DNA of 64,000 nt from Cylindrodendrum hubeiense (Eukaryota; Ascomycota; Sordariomycetes; Hypocreales; Nectriaceae). Positions within the stretch are counted from its first letter, which is position 1; every line of letters starts with the position of its first letter. This document shows positions 59,485 to 64,000 of the stretch, in pieces. A program made the translations under genes and the position numbers. The stretch spans positions 124,001 through 188,000 of the forward strand of contig JAANBB010000018.1 in assembly GCA_014621425.1 (NCBI GenBank), in the 5' to 3' direction. The notes under the pieces are model-generated. The model was not told where the DNA came from, ran no database searches, and worked only from the letters and a program-made list of their open reading frames with translations.

Positions 59485-60641
59485 ATGCGGTTTACTTCTA
59501 ACCACCTTCTGGGTGTGGCCTGGGCCTTTTTGAGCCTCGTCTTTGCCGCCCGCGCGCAACATGCCGCCTCTCCATTGGAGAGTCAGAAGAGCAGCGACGA
59601 AAACATCATGTTGCCACTAAAAATCACGGGTGTATCTCCTGGGAAAGCCGTCAAGCCAGGCACAGAGCTCAGAATCCTTTGCGTTGGCGATTCTATTACA
59701 TCGGGGTTCAGCGACGTGATCAGAACAAAGGGTAACGGTTATCGCCCTCATCTTCGAAACGCCCTGTCCAGTAAGACCCGGATGTAAAATCAAGCGGGAC
59801 ACACCAGAGTTGACTGATGTGGCTTTTGTAGAGGATCATGTCGTTTTCGCTGGCACAGAGGTCGCTGGCAACATGACCGATGGCTATTATGTGAGAGACT
59901 TTCGAGGCGCCTTGCCAGATTTAGAGCAAACTGACATCAAATTTGAAACAGGGAGCTTGGACTGGTGCGACGATTAATTCTATCAGCGACAAGCTTGGCC
60001 TTTCTCTTATGCAACGGCCAAATATCGTTCTTCTCCATGCGGGAACGAATGATCTGAGTGATAGGATTTCACGACCAGGAGAAGGTTTCGAACCCAAGGG
60101 TGTAGCCAAACGACTGGGAAATCTAATCGACCAGGTAATCGAGGCTTGTCCGGATGCTGTCATACTTGTTGCTATGATTATCGGTACATGCGACCACCAC
60201 AGAAAACCGAGAACTCTGGAATACCAAAAATTGATCCCTGGGGTTGTTCAAAAGCGACGTTCTAATGGTAACCACGTCCTTGCAGTCGACTTTACTACGT
60301 TTCCGGAAAGCGAAATTCAGGACTGTGTTCACCCATCCTCCAGTGGTTATATAGAGCTTGGCCACTACTGGTACGACTTTATTACTCAAATTCCGACCGA
60401 CTGGATCAATGACCCGGTTGGAGCTGACCCTATCCGCGATGAATCAACTGCGCCCACCGATAGCAACAGCGACAACGATAGCGCTTCCGAAAATGGCAGT
60501 GGCATACCTGTGGTACGGACGATGACATCTCCACTGTTATTCCTGCTGCTCGTATTGGTACCAGTTATAGTAAGCCTACTGCTATATGGTATCGGGACGC
60601 TGCGGAAGTTTCCGGCTGAGAGGAAGCAGCAGCTGGCCTAA
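59485..60641 (+). CDS. SGNH/GDSL hydrolase, secreted and membrane-anchored
   Basis: Three exons (59485-59770, 59832-59890, 59952-60641) encode 344 residues. A signal peptide covers about residues 1-24. The SGNH blocks are complete: VGDSIT with nucleophile Ser70, HAGTND with Asn148, and DCVHPSSSGY with Asp239 and His242. After a Ser/Asp/Asn-rich linker, a hydrophobic helix (LLFLLLVLVPVIVSLLLYG) near the end and a short basic tail suggest a type I membrane anchor. The pattern is close to fungal CE3-like acetyl esterases that act on plant wall polysaccharides, but a lipase-type role is possible. Confidence 0.85.
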
Positions 60642-60790
60642 ATGGGTATCTTTAACCAGGGAGCACTAGCCACCTCTGGCTTGATGCCTTTGAAGCACAT
60701 AATGTCGTATAGTACCGGATGAAATGAAGCTTGAGGTCTATTTATCTACCGTGCTACTAACCCTGCAAGTCAAGGTTACCGTAAATAATC

Positions 60791-62083
60791 TTAAATAGGG
60801 TTAACCTTGATTTGGCCCAGATTATTAAATACAACGTCTGTAAATCCAGCCTTCCCTGCTCCACCACTAGTGAATCATACCTTGGCCTTTGCGTTTCCCT
60901 GCAGAATCTACTCCAAGATGTACCTACCAGCTACCCCAGGTATATCGGCATTGGGAACATTAAACGCTGCGCTGTGGCCTAGAGCATGGTTTCCTTTCCA
61001 AGCCGGGGTGGTCGATGGAAGATCTGCGTAGTCACGTTCACCCTACCGTCGCGTCAGTAGTGATTGCAACATGGCCATGACAGGAGATGATATAGTAGAG
61101 AGGGAGGGATGAATACTAACATTGGGATACGCGACATCGGTTGTGCCACCGAGAATGTAGAAGACGGGCTTCGTAATGTTGCCTGCCACGCTCTCGCTGG
61201 CCTCATCGTCGAGTTGGCCACTATTGAAGATGGCAAGGTGGCTGACGCGCTTATCCTGGGCTCCAGCGGAATACGCCTCTAACCCACCGCAACTCTGGCC
61301 CCAAACTCCAATTCGTGTGCGGTCGATGTGTTTCCACTGGCCTTTGCCTGCATTCGCATACACCCAGTTGATGGCCGCAGTGAGAGACCCGGGGTTTTGA
61401 CCAGAGGCAGGGTTAGTTGGGTCAGACGGAGCCTCCACGTACTCAGATGGGTCGACGAATGCCGGACCTGTGGCGATGGCCAGAGCACCCCAAGAGGAAA
61501 CTTCGCCTAAAAAGTTGCGAAATTTGAGGCCGACTAAAGTTGGCATGTTCAGTACAGTATTTTGTGAGGGGGCAATAAAGCAATAGATGGTTTAAAGTTG
61601 ATGATACATACTGCCGTAAGTTAGTATAAGTATTATCGGACGAAAATATGTTGGGATCATAGAGAATAGACTGGTCCCCGAGAGGCAGCGCGCACTTGTC
61701 TCAATCTATGGAAAGGATCTGCGATGAAGCCCCAATATCACGTACCATGGGTCACAAGCTCCATTGCCCCAGGCAATGACAGGGAGCTTGAGGTTTGATG
61801 AGCCTAGACCGGATTGCAATGGTTGATAGAATGTGTGGTTGGGGAGAGCCTCGACTTCAAAATAGTACTGAGTTTCGTAAGCAGGGATTCCAAAATTTCA
61901 ATCTCAGAGGTATTGTATCATACCGATTTATAAGGGCCAGAGCCTCCGTACTGCGTTTTATATGTTAATTTCAAACCCCAAACACAGCATGGACTTGCTT
62001 AAGATTAAGGAAAAATATACCGTTGAGCCATGGTCGGTCGCAACCGCAGATGCAACTAGAGCTAGAGTTGCGTATAACTTCAT
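60791..62083 (-). pseudogene. Decayed secreted alpha/beta hydrolase
   Basis: Five exon-like blocks on the minus strand (62021-62083, 61924-61950, 61746-61867, 61121-61533, 60791-61042) follow a known fungal secreted hydrolase: signal peptide MKLYATLALVASAVA, GGSGPY, LPVIAWGNGACD, nucleophile elbow GVWGQSCGG, and HALGHSAAF for the His. Three lesions are visible. Blocks 3 and 4 do not join in frame with any GT-AG pair that keeps the motif. Where relatives have Trp, a TAG (60908-60910) follows YILE. A TGA (60875-60877) follows NAKAKV. The reading frame continues past both stops to a TAA at 60791. Both stops could arise from TGG by G-to-A changes. The middle block may still be read as a 160-residue frame. 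Confidence 0.7.
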
Positions 62084-62914
62084 CTTGTCGTGAAAACTTT
62101 CAGATTCCCAAATACAGGCCACAAGCCAGTTCATAGGTTAGAATCCGTAATTAACCTTCCTATCTTATAGATTGACCTGAGGGTAAATACTTAACCCTGA
62201 ACAGAACCCTTCTACTATATTCTTGAATCCTAACAGGACATAAATGCCCAAATGACCGCATACTCGCATTTATGTATGCCTCGGTTCTTTTCCCACTCAC
62301 CGGCAATTGAATTCGGGTATTGAATGGTTAGCTTGTGGGGGAAAAGTATTGAAAGGTGGACTAACAATATGATCATCGGTGGGTCAACGGCGATGTACTT
62401 GCCTCTTTCAAATCTAAAATTTAGGGGAGTTGCTTGATTGGTGTTAGTGCATCATATAGTGGCCTGTTGTCCTAGCGGAGTAGTTTTCCCGTTGTAAAAC
62501 CGTTGCAACATTCTCACTGCTCAGAAAGGGAGAAGATTTAGCCGCTATGGGTCAATTCGAAATACCGTTGGAGCGGCGTAGCTGTCTCGCCTTCCAGCTG
62601 GGATGAAATGAGCTGAATAGCCCTACCTCTGAACCTCTGCTTGTGCTACCCCGCATCGTTGTAAATTCCCGGAGAGAGCTGCCGTAGGGCGCCTGTCTAG
62701 CCGAGGGATCATCAATGGGTCTCTAAACCCCTCAACAACCCCATGGAGTAGTGTAGCATTGTACGATTCCCAATTAGGCTCTGCTCGTTTGAGCAAGATG
62801 GAAGAACGAACAGAAAAGCGATAGTAGTGCTCCTGTCGTTGGTATTATAGAAAGAGCGTCGCTTTTTCTCGATTTTAGCAACTTTGCACATTCAAGGTTT
62901 ATGAACGTCTCAAT
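62084..62914. other. Intergenic region
   Basis: About 830 bp between the decayed hydrolase and a broken secreted protein gene. Nothing is recognised. Confidence 0.4.
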
Positions 62915-63278
62915 ATGAGGCTATCATGTATTCTGTCCGTGATCGTGCTAGGGGTGGCTTCTGTACAGGCGGACACCGACCGGTCGATGCCATCTGTAAC
63001 CATCACCAATGGGAATATTAGGGGGGTTAACTACGAAGCGTCTGGACGATGGTGAATGTTGGGACTTCCGGCAGCCTAGTGGAACGCAGAGCCTGAATAT
63101 CGCCGGCTATTGGGATGAAAGTAGCACTCCGCATTCTTGGTGCTCCTGCACCTTTAATGATGACTGGGGTTGCAAGGGCAATCAAAATTATGCTTGAAAG
63201 CCTGGATCCAATTGTGTGCAGGGTAGAAGCAAGAACGGCTGGCAGTGGAAGAGCGCCAAGTGTTGGGTGAACAGGTAG
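62915..63278 (+). pseudogene. Small secreted Cys-rich protein gene, probably broken
   Basis: A signal peptide starts at the ATG 62915 (MRLSCILSVIVLGVASVQA). The first frame stops soon after a run of six G at 63021-63026. One base less there would lead into a second frame that carries six Cys (GEC, WCSC, GC, NC, KC) up to a TAG at 63276, interrupted once by TGA at 63195-63197. An alternative is a 49-nt intron 63026-63074 (GTTAAC...GGCAG), giving an intact 77-residue product that stops at the TGA; this would remove one Cys and has a weak donor. I favour a decayed effector-like gene. Confidence 0.45.
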
Positions 63279-64000
63279 AGGTTGCATGGATGAATTTTGC
63301 AAATGATGTTGACTTGCGAGAATTATTGGAGACTTAGGAGGAATTGGAGATTTTATAAATGCGATTTTGGATATAATCGACTCCTATTAACTCATTTCTT
63401 TGCGATATGCCCAAGTTCAGAGTTTGTTGAAGACGATGCTTATATTTGCGTGTGTTGGTTCTGAGTGGACTCGAGCTGTAGCTATTGCTGCTTGAAGTTG
63501 ATCTTTTTCGGCCCTTTCAGCAGTGAGACCTGGATGCCTGAGGCGTATTAATGACGTACAACCAAGCCAGTGGCTTCATCAGTCGATTGCATTAGAGGGT
63601 TTATGCAAAAACGGCCCGTATTCCGCCACGTAAGAAGCCTATGTAACATATGAGAGGGGACTTGCTTTTAGCTAGGAACAGGCAGATCAAGACGCAGCAG
63701 GGGAATATTTGAATTGAGGCTGCAAAGCTGGGACTTATCGGGCCAATGTACCTTTTGTTTGTTTCAGGACTAACGTGGTGGGAGCTGGATCACCTGGCCA
63801 GAGGTTCGCATTCAAGCGGTCTTGGTTGCGTATGCAAAGAAGTGAAGACCCTGATAACGTGCTATTCAAGTACCGTGACAGTATTCTGCCTGCGGTGCGG
63901 GGTAATCGTCACTTTTTGCCACACAACTATCGGTCGCCGAAGAAATGGAAACCCCGACTTCAGCGACGTATGCTGTGTCGCGCTCGCGTGGCAAACAACC
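63279..64000. other. Right-edge non-coding stretch
   Basis: About 720 bp to the window end. No open frame with family resemblance, tRNA or repeat is seen. Confidence 0.4.

Noticed and set aside
1..64000. CRISPR array, prophage or bacterial operon structure
   Set aside because: No regularly spaced repeats of that kind; genes have spliceosomal introns and separate promoters, so the DNA is eukaryotic.

Overview
This window is nuclear DNA of a filamentous ascomycete, most likely a sordariomycete and perhaps in the Hypocreales; that placement is an inference from gene content. The evidence for a fungus is direct: genes carry short GT-AG introns (about 47-123 nt) with CTAAC/CTRAC-like branch sites, intergenic spaces are 0.3-2.7 kb, and the gene families are typical of fungi (Zn2Cys6 regulator, PDR transporter, GH71 glucanase, cutinase, Clr5 domain, DUF7053, NACHT/STAND protein). 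Every multi-exon model here was spliced by hand from frame, splice-site and family consensus.

Left part (1-17 kb): the 3' end of a ToxD/LovC-type enoyl reductase that runs off the left edge; a tRNA-Ile(AAT) with a canonical intron; a 1023-residue NACHT/STAND protein; a DUF7053 protein; an alpha/beta hydrolase needing a GC-AG intron; a very long secreted protein joining a GH71 alpha-1,3-glucanase, four Cys-rich modules, an acidic linker and a C-terminal subtilase; and a DUF4419 protein.

Middle part (17-35 kb): a tRNA-Asn(GTT) whose D-loop is interrupted by 52 nt that look like a spliceosomal intron (the most unusual feature seen); a possible catabolic or secondary-metabolite cluster (flavin monooxygenase of the NtaA family, P450, old-yellow-enzyme homologue with altered active-site residues, Zn2Cys6 regulator); a GPI-type cutinase; a 1241-residue Clr5-ankyrin protein; and a 583-bp non-autonomous DNA transposon with 90-bp inverted termini and an 8-bp target duplication.

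Right part (35-64 kb): an MFS sugar/quinate-type transporter, an intronless bacterial-type GH2 beta-galactosidase, a small alpha/beta hydrolase, a full-size PDR-type ABC transporter, a 16-cysteine small secreted protein, an ammonium transporter divergent from an amidase, a Zn-dependent dehydrogenase, a membrane-anchored SGNH hydrolase, a decayed secreted hydrolase, and a broken small secreted Cys-rich gene.

Together the genes point to an organism with much secreted hydrolysis (glucan, cutin, galactoside and protein), nutrient uptake and detoxification, plus fungal innate-immunity-like proteins. The regions between genes hold few recognisable elements and are listed as such.
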